A stretch of DNA of 64,000 nt from Streptomyces sp. NBC_00704 (GCF_036226605.1 NZ_CP109000.1:4956501-5020500); one strand, 5' to 3'. Counted from the stretch's first letter, positions 29,356 to 38,701 are shown. The notes: a model not told the origin generated them from the letters alone. Translations and numbers: made by a program.

Positions 29356-29728
29356 GGAGTCCGCGACTTCCCGCGAGGTCCCGTGACTTCCCAGAAGACG
29401 AAGAGAAGACGAAGACGACCCCGGCGCGCTCTCAGGCGGCGCGCGCGTGCGTCCCACGGCCCCCGGTGCAGGGTCCGTCGGGTGTGCCCGGCGGGGCCGT
29501 GGGGCGTGAACTCGGCGGCGGGGGCCCGGACGCGTCCCCTCCGGCAGCCGGAGCGTCTCGCGGTGCGCCGACAGGGCCCGGCCGCACGGACGTTCGCGGC
29601 CCTCGCCGTCCGCCCCCAGGAGCAGCACCGGCAGGCCGTGCGCGCGGGGCAAGGGCCGCCGACGGGCCGACGGGCCCGCGCCCACGACGACGGCCGGGCT
29701 CAGGCGCGCACGCCCGCAGGGGCAGCGT
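29356..29728. other. Gene-free stretch between the MocR gene and a convergent transporter gene
   Basis: 373 bases without a supported gene. It begins with an AGAAGACGAAG-type direct repeat (29393-29416) and is otherwise ordinary high-GC sequence. A minus-strand frame of 124 codons crosses it but has no ribosome-binding site, no domain and runs into the MocR gene, so it is not called. No clear terminator hairpin was seen. Confidence 0.45.
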
Positions 29729-30589
29729 TCACTCCGCGGGCGGCACGGTCTCCGGCGCCTCCCCGAACCGGGCCAGCGCCAGCGCCCCCGCGACGGCCAC
29801 CGCGAACCCCAGCACGGCCAGCCACGCCAGCCCGTCCCGCGTGCGGTCGCCCAGCCACACCACCCCGACCAGCGCCGGACCGATCGTCTCCCCGATCACT
29901 ATCCCGGCGGTGGCCGTCGTCACCGAACCCCGTTGCAGGGCCGTGGTCAGCAGCAGGAACGCGGCCCCGCCGCCCAGCAGCAGCGCGTACAGGGCGGGCT
30001 CCGTGAGCAGGGCCGCCGGGGACAGCGAGTCGATCAGCCGCACCGACACCTCCACCACCCCGAACCCGCAGCCCGCGCCGAGGCCCAGCGTCAGCGCCCG
30101 CCCCCGCTCGGGCAGCCGCCCGGCGACCAGCCCCAGCAGCAGCACCGCGACGGCCGCGCCGAGCATCGCCCACGGCAGGGCCGCCGGCCCGCTCTCCTCG
30201 CCCTCCGCGCCGGACGCCAGCCCCAGCATCCCGAGCCCCGCGCACACCACCGCCACGGCCGCCCACTCGGTCCGGCTCAGCCGCACGTGCAGCAGCCGCG
30301 CGGCGACCACCGCCGTCACCGCGAGGCTCGACGCGAGGGCCGCGCCCACGGCGTAGATCGGCACCGAGCGCAGCGCGATGATCTGGAACACGAAGCCCAG
30401 TCCGTCCAGCCCCAGCCCCGCCACGTAACGCCACTGGCGCACCGCCCGCAGCAGCAGCGCCGCGTCCCCCGCCGGGCCCCGCCCGTCGCCTCCCTCGGCG
30501 GCCGCCGCCCGCGCGGCCACCGCCTGCAACACCGTCGCCGCACCGAAGCAGACCGCCGCGCCGAGGGCGCACACCATTCCGAAGAGCAC
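29729..30589 (-). CDS. DMT/EamA-type multidrug or metabolite transporter
   Basis: About 286 residues from the GTG at 30589 (an ATG at 30577 is possible; the frame runs further upstream but into a promoter-like region). Nine or ten hydrophobic helices are visible, from MVCALGAAVCFGAATVLQAVAA to LAWLAVLGFAVAVAGALALARF, with the EamA-type pattern of small residues (ALRSVPIYAVGAALASSLAVTAVVAARLLHVRLSRTEWAAVAVVCAGL). Function is not determinable. It is divergent from the lipoprotein gene; TAGACA near 30652 (minus strand) may be its -10. Confidence 0.75.
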   Translation of the reverse strand: MLFGMVCALGAAVCFGAATVLQAVAARAAAAEGGDGRGPAGDAALLLRAVRQWRYVAGLGLDGLGFVFQIIALRSVPIYAVGAALASSLAVTAVVAARLLHVRLSRTEWAAVAVVCAGLGMLGLASGAEGEESGPAALPWAMLGAAVAVLLLGLVAGRLPERGRALTLGLGAGCGFGVVEVSVRLIDSLSPAALLTEPALYALLLGGGAAFLLLTTALQRGSVTTATAGIVIGETIGPALVGVVWLGDRTRDGLAWLAVLGFAVAVAGALALARFGEAPETVPPAE

Positions 30590-30652
30590 GAGAGGACTGT
30601 AGGCGAGCGGCTCCCCGCCGGGCCGCCCGCGTCCGCCGTCCGCGCGGTTGTC

Positions 30653-30658
30653 TAGGCT
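30653..30658 (+). promoter_or_regulatory. Putative -10 box of the lipoprotein gene
   Basis: TAGGCT fits the Streptomyces housekeeping -10 pattern and lies 65 bp upstream of the lipoprotein start. On the opposite strand the overlapping TAGACA could serve the divergent transporter gene. Confidence 0.4.
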
Positions 30659-30722
30659 GGCGGCCGGAATTCGCCGTAGGGGCGAACGCCGTAGGGGCGA
30701 ACCGACACGGGGAGACACGGAC

Positions 30723-31073
30723 ATGGCGGAGATACGGCGGCGGTTGCGTTCGGGCACGGTGGTGCTGGGGGGCGTGAGCCTGCTGGCCACGGCCCTCACC
30801 GCCTGCTCCTCCGACCCGGACAAGCGGTGCGTGGACCGCGACAGCTACACCCGCGCCAAGGGCTACAAGGTCATCGCCGACAAGAACTGCAAGTCCGGCT
30901 CGACGTCGCACGCCGTCTGGTACTACGGCGGCAGCAAGAAGGGCTCCTTCGTCGAGGGCGGCTCCCTCTCCAAGTCCGGCAAGGGCTCCGGCGGTTCGAG
31001 CAGCGGCGGCTCGGGCGGGGGCGTCGACCGCGGCGGCTTCGGCGGCGGCCACAAGGGCGGCTCGGGCGGCTGA
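30723..31073 (+). CDS. Small lipoprotein with Gly/Ser-rich tail, YgiB-like
   Basis: 116 residues from the ATG at 30723, 8 bp after GGGGAG. A short basic N terminus and hydrophobic core end in LLATALTAC, a lipobox with Cys near residue 28. The mature part has a compact segment with two further Cys (RCVDRDSYTRAKGYKVIADKNCKSGSTSHAVWYYGG) and ends in GGSSSGGSGGGVDRGGFGGGHKGG. The RGGFG tail and the neighbouring glutathionylspermidine-synthase-like gene recall E. coli ygiB-ygiC, where a lipoprotein is encoded beside the same enzyme family. Function unknown; probably anchored on the outer face of the membrane. Confidence 0.8.
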   Translation: MAEIRRRLRSGTVVLGGVSLLATALTACSSDPDKRCVDRDSYTRAKGYKVIADKNCKSGSTSHAVWYYGGSKKGSFVEGGSLSKSGKGSGGSSSGGSGGGVDRGGFGGGHKGGSGG

Positions 31074-31101
31074 CCGACCGGCACACCGTCACGACCGAAT
31101 C

Positions 31102-31196
31102 CGGACCGGACGACCGGACCCGGACCGGACGACCGGACCCGGACCGGACGACCGGACCCGGACCGGACGACCGGACCCGGACCGGACGACCGGACC
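31102..31196. repeat. Five perfect 19-bp tandem repeats
   Basis: The unit CGGACCGGACGACCGGACC occurs five times without a mismatch (31102, 31121, 31140, 31159, 31178). It fills most of the 148-bp gap between the lipoprotein gene and the ATP-grasp gene. Each unit contains a small inverted repeat (CCGG), so the transcript could fold. Confidence 0.95.
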
Positions 31197-31221
31197 GAGC
31201 GGCTGAAGAGGACACCTCACC

Positions 31222-32409
31222 ATGCGACGCCACACCGTCGAACCCCGCCCCGACTGGCAGCGGACCGTCGAGGAGCAGGGGCTCGTCTACCCGCTCACCC
31301 GCCACCCCGACGGCGTGCTGCGCCCCTACTGGGACGAGAGCGCCTACTACGAGTTCACCCTCGACGAGGTCGAGGCGCTGGAGGAGACCGTCGAGGAGCT
31401 GCACGCCATGTGCCTGGCGGCGGCCGCCCGTCTCGTCGACGCCGACCGCCTCGCCGACCTCGGCATCACCGACCCGCGGGTCGCCGCGGCGGTCGCCGAG
31501 GCCTGGCGGCGGCGCGCCGAACTCCCCTCCGTCTACGGCAGGTTCGACCTCCACTACGACGGCGGCGGCCCGGCGAGACTCCTGGAGTACAACGCCGACA
31601 CCCCCACCTCCCTGGTGGAGGCCGCCTCTCCCCAGTGGTTCTGGATGGAGGACCGCTTCCCCGGCGCCGACCAGTGGAACTCCCTGCATGAACGTCTCGT
31701 CGCGGCCTGGCGGAGACAGGCCGCCCTGCTGCCGCCGGGCAGCCCGCTCCACTTCGCGCACTCCTCCGCCGACGAACTCGGCGAGGACCTCATGACGGTC
31801 GCCTACCTCAAGGAGACCGCCGAGCAGGCCGGTCTGGACACCGACTGGATAGCGATGGAGGAGATCGGCTGGGACCCGCTGTCCGGCCGCTTCGTCGACG
31901 GGCAGCTCCGCTTCATCCGCAGCTGCTTCAAGCTGTACCCGTGGGAGTGGCTCACCACCGACCGCTTCGCCGGTCACGTCCTCGCCACCCTCGACAACGG
32001 CGGCGGCACCGGCACGACGATGTGGATCGAGCCCGCCTGGAAGATGCTCCTGAGCAACAAGGCGCTGCTGGCCGTTTTGTGGGAGCTGTACCCCGGCCAC
32101 CCCAACCTGCTGCCCGCCTACCTGGACGGCCCGCGCGAGCTGGCCGCCACCACCGGCTGGGCCGCCAAGCCCCTGCTGGGCCGTGAGGGCGCCGGCGTCA
32201 CGCTCCACGAGAAGGGCGCGGATCCCGCCGTACGGGACGACGAGCCCTGCTGCTACCAGGAGCTGGCCCCGCTGCCCGCCTTCGACGGCAACCACGTCGT
32301 CCTCGGCGCCTGGGTCGTGGACGGGGAGGCGGCGGGCCTCGGCATCCGCGAGTCCAGCGGCCTGATCACCGACGAGTACGCCCGCTTCGTCCCGCACGTG
32401 ATCCGCTGA
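31222..32409 (+). CDS. Glutathionylspermidine synthase family ATP-grasp ligase
   Basis: 395 residues, the size of the stand-alone synthetase domain (YgiC/YjfC type) without the amidase half of E. coli Gsp. Typical segments are RFDLHYDGGGPARLLEYNADTPTSLVEAA, DQWNSLHERLVAAWR, FIRSCFKLYPWEWL, IEPAWKMLLSNKALLAVLWELYPGHPNLLPAY, KPLLGREGAGV and YQELAPLPAFDG. The family makes an amide between a peptide and an amine using ATP, but Streptomyces lack glutathione, so the true substrate is unknown. The ATG at 31222 follows GAAGAGG. Likely one unit with the upstream lipoprotein gene. Confidence 0.9.
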   Translation: MRRHTVEPRPDWQRTVEEQGLVYPLTRHPDGVLRPYWDESAYYEFTLDEVEALEETVEELHAMCLAAAARLVDADRLADLGITDPRVAAAVAEAWRRRAELPSVYGRFDLHYDGGGPARLLEYNADTPTSLVEAASPQWFWMEDRFPGADQWNSLHERLVAAWRRQAALLPPGSPLHFAHSSADELGEDLMTVAYLKETAEQAGLDTDWIAMEEIGWDPLSGRFVDGQLRFIRSCFKLYPWEWLTTDRFAGHVLATLDNGGGTGTTMWIEPAWKMLLSNKALLAVLWELYPGHPNLLPAYLDGPRELAATTGWAAKPLLGREGAGVTLHEKGADPAVRDDEPCCYQELAPLPAFDGNHVVLGAWVVDGEAAGLGIRESSGLITDEYARFVPHVIR

Positions 32410-32420
32410 CCCGTACCCGG

Positions 32421-32426
32421 TAGGCT
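32421..32426 (+). promoter_or_regulatory. Putative -10 box of glyA
   Basis: TAGGCT lies about 6-7 bases upstream of the first base of the ZTP riboswitch, where the transcript is expected to begin. Confidence 0.5.
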
Positions 32427-32432
32427 GGCGAA

Positions 32433-32514
32433 CGGGCCGTGACTGGCGCGCTGGGATGGGACGGACCATCGGGGAGCGGCCCGTGAGCAGTGACAGTGCC
32501 GTGCGCCTGGGCCG
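32433..32514 (+). ncRNA. ZTP (pfl) riboswitch upstream of glyA
   Basis: The leader carries the conserved ZTP-riboswitch segments in order: GGGCCGTGACTGGCG, then GGGA and GGACCATCGGGGAGC, a variable linker, and the 3' core CCGTGCGCCTGGGCC (32500-32514) that forms the pseudoknot. The family senses the purine intermediate ZMP/ZTP, which accumulates when 10-formyl-THF is short, and switches on folate/one-carbon genes. glyA begins 37 bp downstream. The gap between core and ribosome-binding site (GGAGG) is short, so translational control is likely. Confidence 0.9.
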
Positions 32515-32550
32515 AACCGAACTCGCCGTACGCCACGTCCGGAGGTCCCG

Positions 32551-34005
32551 ATGCCCGAGAATTCCGCACCCCTGTCCACCGAGTCCACCGCCTTCCGCGC
32601 CGCCCTCGACGTGATCCGCGCCGTCGAGCCGCGCGTCGCCGACGCCATCGGCCAGGAGGTCCACGACCAGCGCGAGATGCTCAAGCTGATCGCCTCCGAG
32701 AACTACGCCTCCCCGGCGACCCTCCTCGCGATGGGCAACTGGTTCAGCGACAAGTACGCCGAGGGCACCGTCGGCCGCCGCTTCTACGCCGGCTGCCGCA
32801 ACGTCGACACCGTCGAGTCGCTCGCCGCCGAGCACGCCCGCGAGCTGTTCGGCGCCCGCCACGCCTACGTCCAGCCGCACTCCGGCATCGACGCCAACCT
32901 GGTCGCCTTCTGGGCCGTCCTCGCCGACCGCGTCGAGGCCCCCTTCCTGGAGAAGACCGGCGTCCGCCAGGTCAACGACCTCACCGACGCCGATTGGGCC
33001 ACGCTGCGCCAGGCGTTCGGCAACCAGCGCATGCTCGGCATGTCCCTGGACGCCGGCGGCCACCTGACCCACGGCTTCCGCCCGAACATCTCCGGAAAAA
33101 TGTTCGATCAGCGCTCCTACGGCACGGACCCGGCGACCGGCCTCATCGACTACGACGCGCTGCGCACGACGGCCCGCGAGTTCAAGCCGATGATCATCGT
33201 CGCGGGTTACTCCGCGTACCCCCGTCTGGTGAACTTCCGGATCATGCGCGAGATCGCCGACGAGGTCGGCGCGACCCTCATGGTCGACATGGCGCACTTC
33301 GCGGGCCTGGTCGCCGGCAAGGTCCTCACCGGCGACTTCGACCCGGTTCCGCACGCCCAGATCGTCACGACGACCACCCACAAGTCGCTGCGCGGCCCGC
33401 GTGGCGGCATGGTCCTGTGCGACGACTCCCTCAAGGACCAGGTCGACCGCGGCTGCCCGATGGTCCTCGGGGGCCCGCTCCCGCACGTCATGGCCGCCAA
33501 GGCCGTCGCCCTCGCCGAGGCCCGGCAGCCGTCCTTCCAGGACTACGCGCAGCGCATCGTGGACAACTCCCGCGCGCTGGCCGAGGGCCTGATGCGCCGG
33601 GGCGCGACCCTGGTCACCGGCGGCACGGACAACCACCTCAACCTGATCGACGTCGCCTCCTCCTACGGCCTCACCGGCCGCCAGGCCGAGGCCGCGCTGC
33701 TCGACTCGGGCATCGTCACCAACCGCAACGCCATCCCCGCCGACCCCAACGGGGCCTGGTACACCTCCGGCGTGCGCATCGGCACCCCGGCGCTGACCAC
33801 CCGCGGTCTCGGCACGGTGGAGATGGACGAGGTGGCGGGGCTGATCGACCGGGTGCTGACCACGGCCGAGCCGGGCGTCACGAAGTCGGGCGCGCCGTCG
33901 AAGGCCTCTCATGTCCTCGACCCCAAGGTCTCGGACGAGATCTCCCGCCGGGCCACCGACCTCGTGGCGGGCTTCCCGCTGTACCCCGAGATCGACCTCG
34001 GCTGA
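32551..34005 (+). CDS. glyA: Serine hydroxymethyltransferase
   Basis: Makes glycine and 5,10-methylene-THF from serine with PLP. 484 residues, longer than the usual 420. The PLP lysine is in [31 protein letters not shown] and [14 protein letters not shown] are present. The extra length includes an insert of about 30 residues ([18 protein letters not shown] to FGNQR) after [13 protein letters not shown] and a C-terminal extension. This long form is typical of one of the two SHMTs in Streptomyces. It is preceded by a ZTP riboswitch, ties in with purN, purH and folD in the same window, and ends at the hairpin at 34012-34044. Confidence 0.96.
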   Translation: MPENSAPLSTESTAFRAALDVIRAVEPRVADAIGQEVHDQREMLKLIASENYASPATLLAMGNWFSDKYAEGTVGRRFYAGCRNVDTVESLAAEHARELFGARHAYVQPHSGIDANLVAFWAVLADRVEAPFLEKTGVRQVNDLTDADWATLRQAFGNQRMLGMSLDAGGHLTHGFRPNISGKMFDQRSYGTDPATGLIDYDALRTTAREFKPMIIVAGYSAYPRLVNFRIMREIADEVGATLMVDMAHFAGLVAGKVLTGDFDPVPHAQIVTTTTHKSLRGPRGGMVLCDDSLKDQVDRGCPMVLGGPLPHVMAAKAVALAEARQPSFQDYAQRIVDNSRALAEGLMRRGATLVTGGTDNHLNLIDVASSYGLTGRQAEAALLDSGIVTNRNAIPADPNGAWYTSGVRIGTPALTTRGLGTVEMDEVAGLIDRVLTTAEPGVTKSGAPSKASHVLDPKVSDEISRRATDLVAGFPLYPEIDLG

Positions 34006-35097
<1,092 letters not shown>

Positions 35098-35291
35098 AGG
35101 CGCGCGGAGGCGCGGGGGGGCGCACCGCACACGTGTTCCTTCGGGCAGAGCGCTGCACATCACTTCCCCCGCGCCTGCCGAGAGCACAGCCGTGGCCGTA
35201 CAGTCGATATCCGTACGCCCGAGTACGAACCCGGCGCCCGCCACCCCGCCGGCACGACAGACGACATGACGACAGGACGACAGGAGAAGAC

Positions 35292-35882
35292 GTGGGGACC
35301 GTAACGATCGGCGTGTCGATCGCGGTCCCGGAGCCTCACGGCAGCCTGCTCCAGGAGCGGCGCTCAGGCTTCGGCGACGCCGCGGCTCACGGCATCCCCA
35401 CCCATGTCACCCTGCTGCCGCCGACCGAGGTCGGGGCGGGCGCGCTGCCGGCCGTCGAGGCGCATCTCAGCACGGTCGCCGCGGCCGCCCGGCCCTTCCC
35501 GATGCGGCTGTGCGGCACCGGCACCTTCCGCCCGCTGTCGCCGGTGGTGTACCTGCGGGTGGTCGAGGGCGCCGAGACCTGCGCCCTGCTCCAGCAGCGC
35601 ATCCGGGACGCCTCGGGGCCTCTGGTCCGCGAGTTGCAGTTCCCCTACCACCCGCACGTCACCGTCGCGCACGGCATCGACGAGGCGGCGATGGACCGGG
35701 CGTTCGAGGAGCTCGCCGGGTACGAGGCGGCCTGGCCCTGCACCGGGTTCGCCCTCGCCGAGCAGGGCGCCGACGGCGTCTGGCGCAAGCTGCGCGAGTA
35801 CCCCTTCGGCGGTGCGGTGGTCCCGCCGCAGGCCGCCCGCCTGGACCGCGGCTGGAACCGCGGCTCCCTGCCGGCCCGCTAG
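35292..35882 (+). CDS. 2H phosphoesterase / 2'-5' RNA ligase family protein
   Basis: 196 residues from the GTG at 35292, 5-6 bp after AGGAG. Both HxT motifs that define the 2H superfamily are present: PTHVTLLPPTE near residue 37 and HPHVTVAHG near residue 121, separated by the usual beta-rich region (FPMRLCGTGTFRPLSPVVYLRV). Members hydrolyse or ligate 2',3'-cyclic phosphates in RNA or nucleotides; the substrate here is unknown. It is probably transcribed from its own promoter (TACAGT near 35199) 190 bp after trpS and ends 11 bp from the convergent dprE2. Confidence 0.85.
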   Translation: MGTVTIGVSIAVPEPHGSLLQERRSGFGDAAAHGIPTHVTLLPPTEVGAGALPAVEAHLSTVAAAARPFPMRLCGTGTFRPLSPVVYLRVVEGAETCALLQQRIRDASGPLVRELQFPYHPHVTVAHGIDEAAMDRAFEELAGYEAAWPCTGFALAEQGADGVWRKLREYPFGGAVVPPQAARLDRGWNRGSLPAR

Positions 35883-35893
35883 GGGCCCCCGCG

Positions 35894-36649
35894 TCAGAGC
35901 GGCAGTCGGCGGAACAGTCCGCGTGGGGTGTGCCGCAGGGCGGACATGGCCACGCGGAGCAGGCCCGGCACCCACACGGTCTCCGAGCGGCGGCGCAGCC
36001 CCAGCTCGACGGCGGTGGCGACCGCCTCCGGCGTCGTCGCCAGCGGCGGCTGCGGCAGCCCGGCGGTCATCTTCGTCCGGACGAAGCCGGGGCGCACCAC
36101 CATGACGTGCACGCCCGTGCCGTGCAGCGCGTCGCCCAGGCCCTGGGCGAAGGCGTCGAGGCCGGCCTTGCTGGAGCCGTAGATGAAGTTCGAGCGGCGG
36201 GCCCGCTCGCCGGCGACGGAGGAGAGCACGACCAGGGAGCCGTGGCCCTGCGTCTGCAACGCCCGGGCGGCGATCAGGCCCGCGGACACCGCCCCCGTGT
36301 AGTTGGTCCGGGCGACGCGCACGGCGGCCGCGGGGTCGCGCTCGTCGTGGGCCTGGTCGCCGAGGACGCCGAAGGCGAGCAGCACCAGGTCGACGTCGCC
36401 CTCGGCGAACACCTTGCCGAGGACGGCCTCGTGGGCCTCGGGGTCCAGCGCGTCGAACGGGACGGTGTGCACGTCGGCCCCGAGCAGGCGCAGCCGGGCG
36501 GCCGCCGACTCCAGGGCGGGGGAGGGGCGGCCCGCCAGCCATACCGTGCGGGTGCGGCGGGCGATCAGCCGGCGCGCGGTGGCCAGGGCGATCTCGGACG
36601 TGCCGCCGAGGACGAGAAGGGACTGGGGGAGGCCGAAGGCGTCCTTCAT
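35894..36649 (-). CDS. dprE2: Decaprenylphospho-beta-D-erythro-pentofuranosid-2-ulose 2-reductase
   Basis: 251-residue short-chain dehydrogenase. The cofactor motif is LVLGGTSEIALATARRL, the variant typical of DprE2 (Rv3791) rather than TGxxxGIG. The catalytic Ser and YxxxK lie in VVLSSVAGERARRSNFIYGSSKAGLDAF, followed by VVRPGFVRTKMTAGLP. With DprE1 it epimerises decaprenylphosphoryl-ribose to arabinose at the membrane. Its ATG at 36649 overlaps the dprE1 stop by 4 bp (ATGA), and AGGAG lies upstream. Confidence 0.9.
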   Translation of the reverse strand: MKDAFGLPQSLLVLGGTSEIALATARRLIARRTRTVWLAGRPSPALESAAARLRLLGADVHTVPFDALDPEAHEAVLGKVFAEGDVDLVLLAFGVLGDQAHDERDPAAAVRVARTNYTGAVSAGLIAARALQTQGHGSLVVLSSVAGERARRSNFIYGSSKAGLDAFAQGLGDALHGTGVHVMVVRPGFVRTKMTAGLPQPPLATTPEAVATAVELGLRRRSETVWVPGLLRVAMSALRHTPRGLFRRLPL

Positions 36650-38019
36650 GCTGGCTCCTGGAAGTCGAGTCGGCGGGCGAGGTCGGACATGAACACCCCG
36701 CGCGGGTCCAGCTCCGCGCGCAGCGCGCGGAAGTCGTCCAGTCGCGGGTACATCGCGGCGAGCAGGTCCGGCCGCAGCCGGGAGTCCTTGGCGAGGTAGA
36801 CGCGGCCCCCGGCGGCGGCCACCTCCTCGTCCAGTTCGTCGAGGAAGGCGCCGAGTCCGGGGAGGCCGGCGGGGACGTCCAGTGCGAGGGTCCAGCCCGG
36901 CCGGGGGAAGGACAGCCAGCCCGGGTCGGCCTCCCCGAACCGTTTGAGGACGGCGAGGAAGGACGGGCAGCGGCGGGCCGAGATGCGCTGCACGATCCGG
37001 CGCAGGGTCTCCTCCCGGCCGTGTCCGACGACGAACTGGTACTGCACGAAGCCGCCGCGGCCGTAGACGCGGTTCCAGTGCGGGACGCCGTCCAGCGGGT
37101 GGAAGAAGGCGGAGAGCCGCTGGAGTTCGCCGGTCCGCGCGCGGGGGGCCCGGCGGTACCAGAGTTCGTTGAACAGGGCGACGCCGGTGCGGGTGACGAG
37201 GCCGTCGGGGAGGTGGGCGGGCGGGGCCGGGAGCCGGGAGGGGCGGAACGCGAGCGGCGTCCTGCGCGTCCGGGGCGGCAGCGCGTCCAGGGGGGCGTGG
37301 TCGCCGCGGGTCAGCACCGCGCGTCCGGTGGCCGCGCCGCGCGCGAGGAGGTCGATCCAGGCGACGGAGTACCGGTGGCGGTGGTCGCCGTCGGTGAGCC
37401 GGGCCATCAGGTCGTCGAGGTCGGCGGTGCGCTCGGTGTCGACGCACATCAGGGAGGTCTCGACGGGCTGGAGCCGGACCGTGGCCGTGAGGACGATCCC
37501 GGTCAGGCCCATGCCGCCGGCGGTCGCGTCGAAGAGGGGGGTGCCCGGTCGCACCGTGCGGACCGTGCCGTCGGCGGTGAGCAGCTCGAAGGAGGTCACA
37601 TGGCGGGCGAAGGAGCCCGAGACGTGGTGGTTCTTGCCGTGGATGTCGGCGGCGATCGCCCCGCCCACGGTCACGTAGCGGGTGCCGGGGGTCACCGGCA
37701 CGAACCAGCCGAGCGGCAGCAGGACCTCTGTCAGCCGGTGCAGCGAGACGCCCGCGTCGCACAGGACGACGCCGGCGTCGGCGTCGACGACGTGGATGCG
37801 GTCCAGTCCGGTGACGTCGACGACCGTGCCGCCCGCGTTCTGCGCCGCGTCCCCGTAGGCCCGCCCCAGGCCCCTGGGGATGGCGCCCCGGGCGCCGCAG
37901 TCCCGGACGGCCGCGACGGCCTCGGGATAGGTCCGGGGGCGGATCACCCGCGCGACGGTGGGGGCCGTGCGGCCCCATCCCGTGACGGAAACTGTCTCGG
38001 AAACGGTCTCGGCAGGCAT
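36646..38019 (-). CDS. dprE1: Decaprenylphosphoryl-beta-D-ribose oxidase
   Basis: 457-residue FAD oxidase of the DprE1 (Rv3790) family, which oxidises the 2'-OH of decaprenylphosphoryl-ribose. The FAD domain has PRGLGRAYGDAAQN and GGAIAADIHGKNHHVSGSF. The substrate domain keeps PRPGWTLALDVP, YLAKDSR (Lys411, equivalent to Lys418 of M. tuberculosis) and AMYPRLDDF. The residue matching benzothiazinone-target Cys387 is Ala379. It starts with ATG at 38019, without a clear ribosome-binding site, and is divergent from the phosphatase/UbiA pair that would make its substrate. Confidence 0.92.
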   Translation of the reverse strand: MPAETVSETVSVTGWGRTAPTVARVIRPRTYPEAVAAVRDCGARGAIPRGLGRAYGDAAQNAGGTVVDVTGLDRIHVVDADAGVVLCDAGVSLHRLTEVLLPLGWFVPVTPGTRYVTVGGAIAADIHGKNHHVSGSFARHVTSFELLTADGTVRTVRPGTPLFDATAGGMGLTGIVLTATVRLQPVETSLMCVDTERTADLDDLMARLTDGDHRHRYSVAWIDLLARGAATGRAVLTRGDHAPLDALPPRTRRTPLAFRPSRLPAPPAHLPDGLVTRTGVALFNELWYRRAPRARTGELQRLSAFFHPLDGVPHWNRVYGRGGFVQYQFVVGHGREETLRRIVQRISARRCPSFLAVLKRFGEADPGWLSFPRPGWTLALDVPAGLPGLGAFLDELDEEVAAAGGRVYLAKDSRLRPDLLAAMYPRLDDFRALRAELDPRGVFMSDLARRLDFQEPA

Positions 38020-38152
38020 GGGGGCGACCGTATCGCCCCTATGTGAGCGAGTAGTTGCTAAACCTCCTAATCATCCCCGAAATGGGTGATTAATGGGATG
38101 CCGCCCCATATTGCCGGGGTTCCGGCGAGGTCGGCGTGAACAGTGGGTCCAC

Positions 38153-38701
38153 ATGGACGAACTGGATGAAACGGGACGAATTGGCGCGCCGGGTGGCCCG
38201 AGCGGCCTCGACCACCGGATCCTCTCCGCGGTGCACGCCCGCGCCGCCCACCCGGGCGTGGCCCGCGCCGCCCGCGCCCTGTCCCGGGCCGGCGAGCACG
38301 GCGCCCTGTGGCTCGCGGTGGGCGCCGCCGGGGCCGTCGCCGACTCCCCGCGCCGCGCCGCCTGGCTGCGCGCCACCGCGCTCACCGCCGGCGCGCACCT
38401 CGCCGGCATGGGCCTGAAGCGGATCGTCCGCCGCCCGCGCCCCCGGCACGTCGAGCCCCTGGTGCGCACCGCCGGCCGGCACTCCTTCCCCAGCTCGCAC
38501 GCCGCCGCCGCGGGCGCCGCCGCCGTCGCCTACGGCGCGCTCGGCGCGTACGCCGTCCCGCCGCTGGCCGCCGCGATGTGCCTGTCCCGGCTCGTCGCCG
38601 GCGTCCACTACCCCTCCGACGTGGCGGCCGGCGCCGCCCTGGGCGTCCTCACCGCGAGCCTCGGGGCACGCCGGACGACGGCGGGAGGGCGACGTGGCTG
38701 A
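38153..38701 (+). CDS. PAP2-family phosphatase, probable decaprenylphosphoryl-5-phosphoribose phosphatase
   Basis: 182 residues. All three PAP2 motifs are present: KRIVRRPRPRH, PSSHAAAAG and SRLVAGVHYPSDV, on a bundle of about five hydrophobic helices. The gene is followed with an 8-bp overlap by a UbiA-type phosphoribosyltransferase gene and lies back to back with dprE1-dprE2; in mycobacteria Rv3807c and Rv3806c form the same pair. It probably removes the 5-phosphate from decaprenylphosphoryl-phosphoribose. A generic lipid phosphatase is the alternative. Confidence 0.82.
   Translation: MDELDETGRIGAPGGPSGLDHRILSAVHARAAHPGVARAARALSRAGEHGALWLAVGAAGAVADSPRRAAWLRATALTAGAHLAGMGLKRIVRRPRPRHVEPLVRTAGRHSFPSSHAAAAGAAAVAYGALGAYAVPPLAAAMCLSRLVAGVHYPSDVAAGAALGVLTASLGARRTTAGGRRG

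Noticed and set aside
29311-29685. Minus-strand 124-codon frame between the MocR and transporter genes
   Set aside because: It has no ribosome-binding site, overlaps the MocR 3' end, and shows only Arg/Pro/Gly-rich sequence.
30871-33912. A minus-strand frame of about 1000 codons opposite the ATP-grasp and glyA genes
   Set aside because: Shadow of two strongly conserved genes; no domain in its translation.
35098-35291. Attenuator or antibiotic-response leader near trpS
   Set aside because: trpS appears leaderless (-10 box 7 bp from the ATG), leaving no room for a leader peptide, and the region after it shows no structure.
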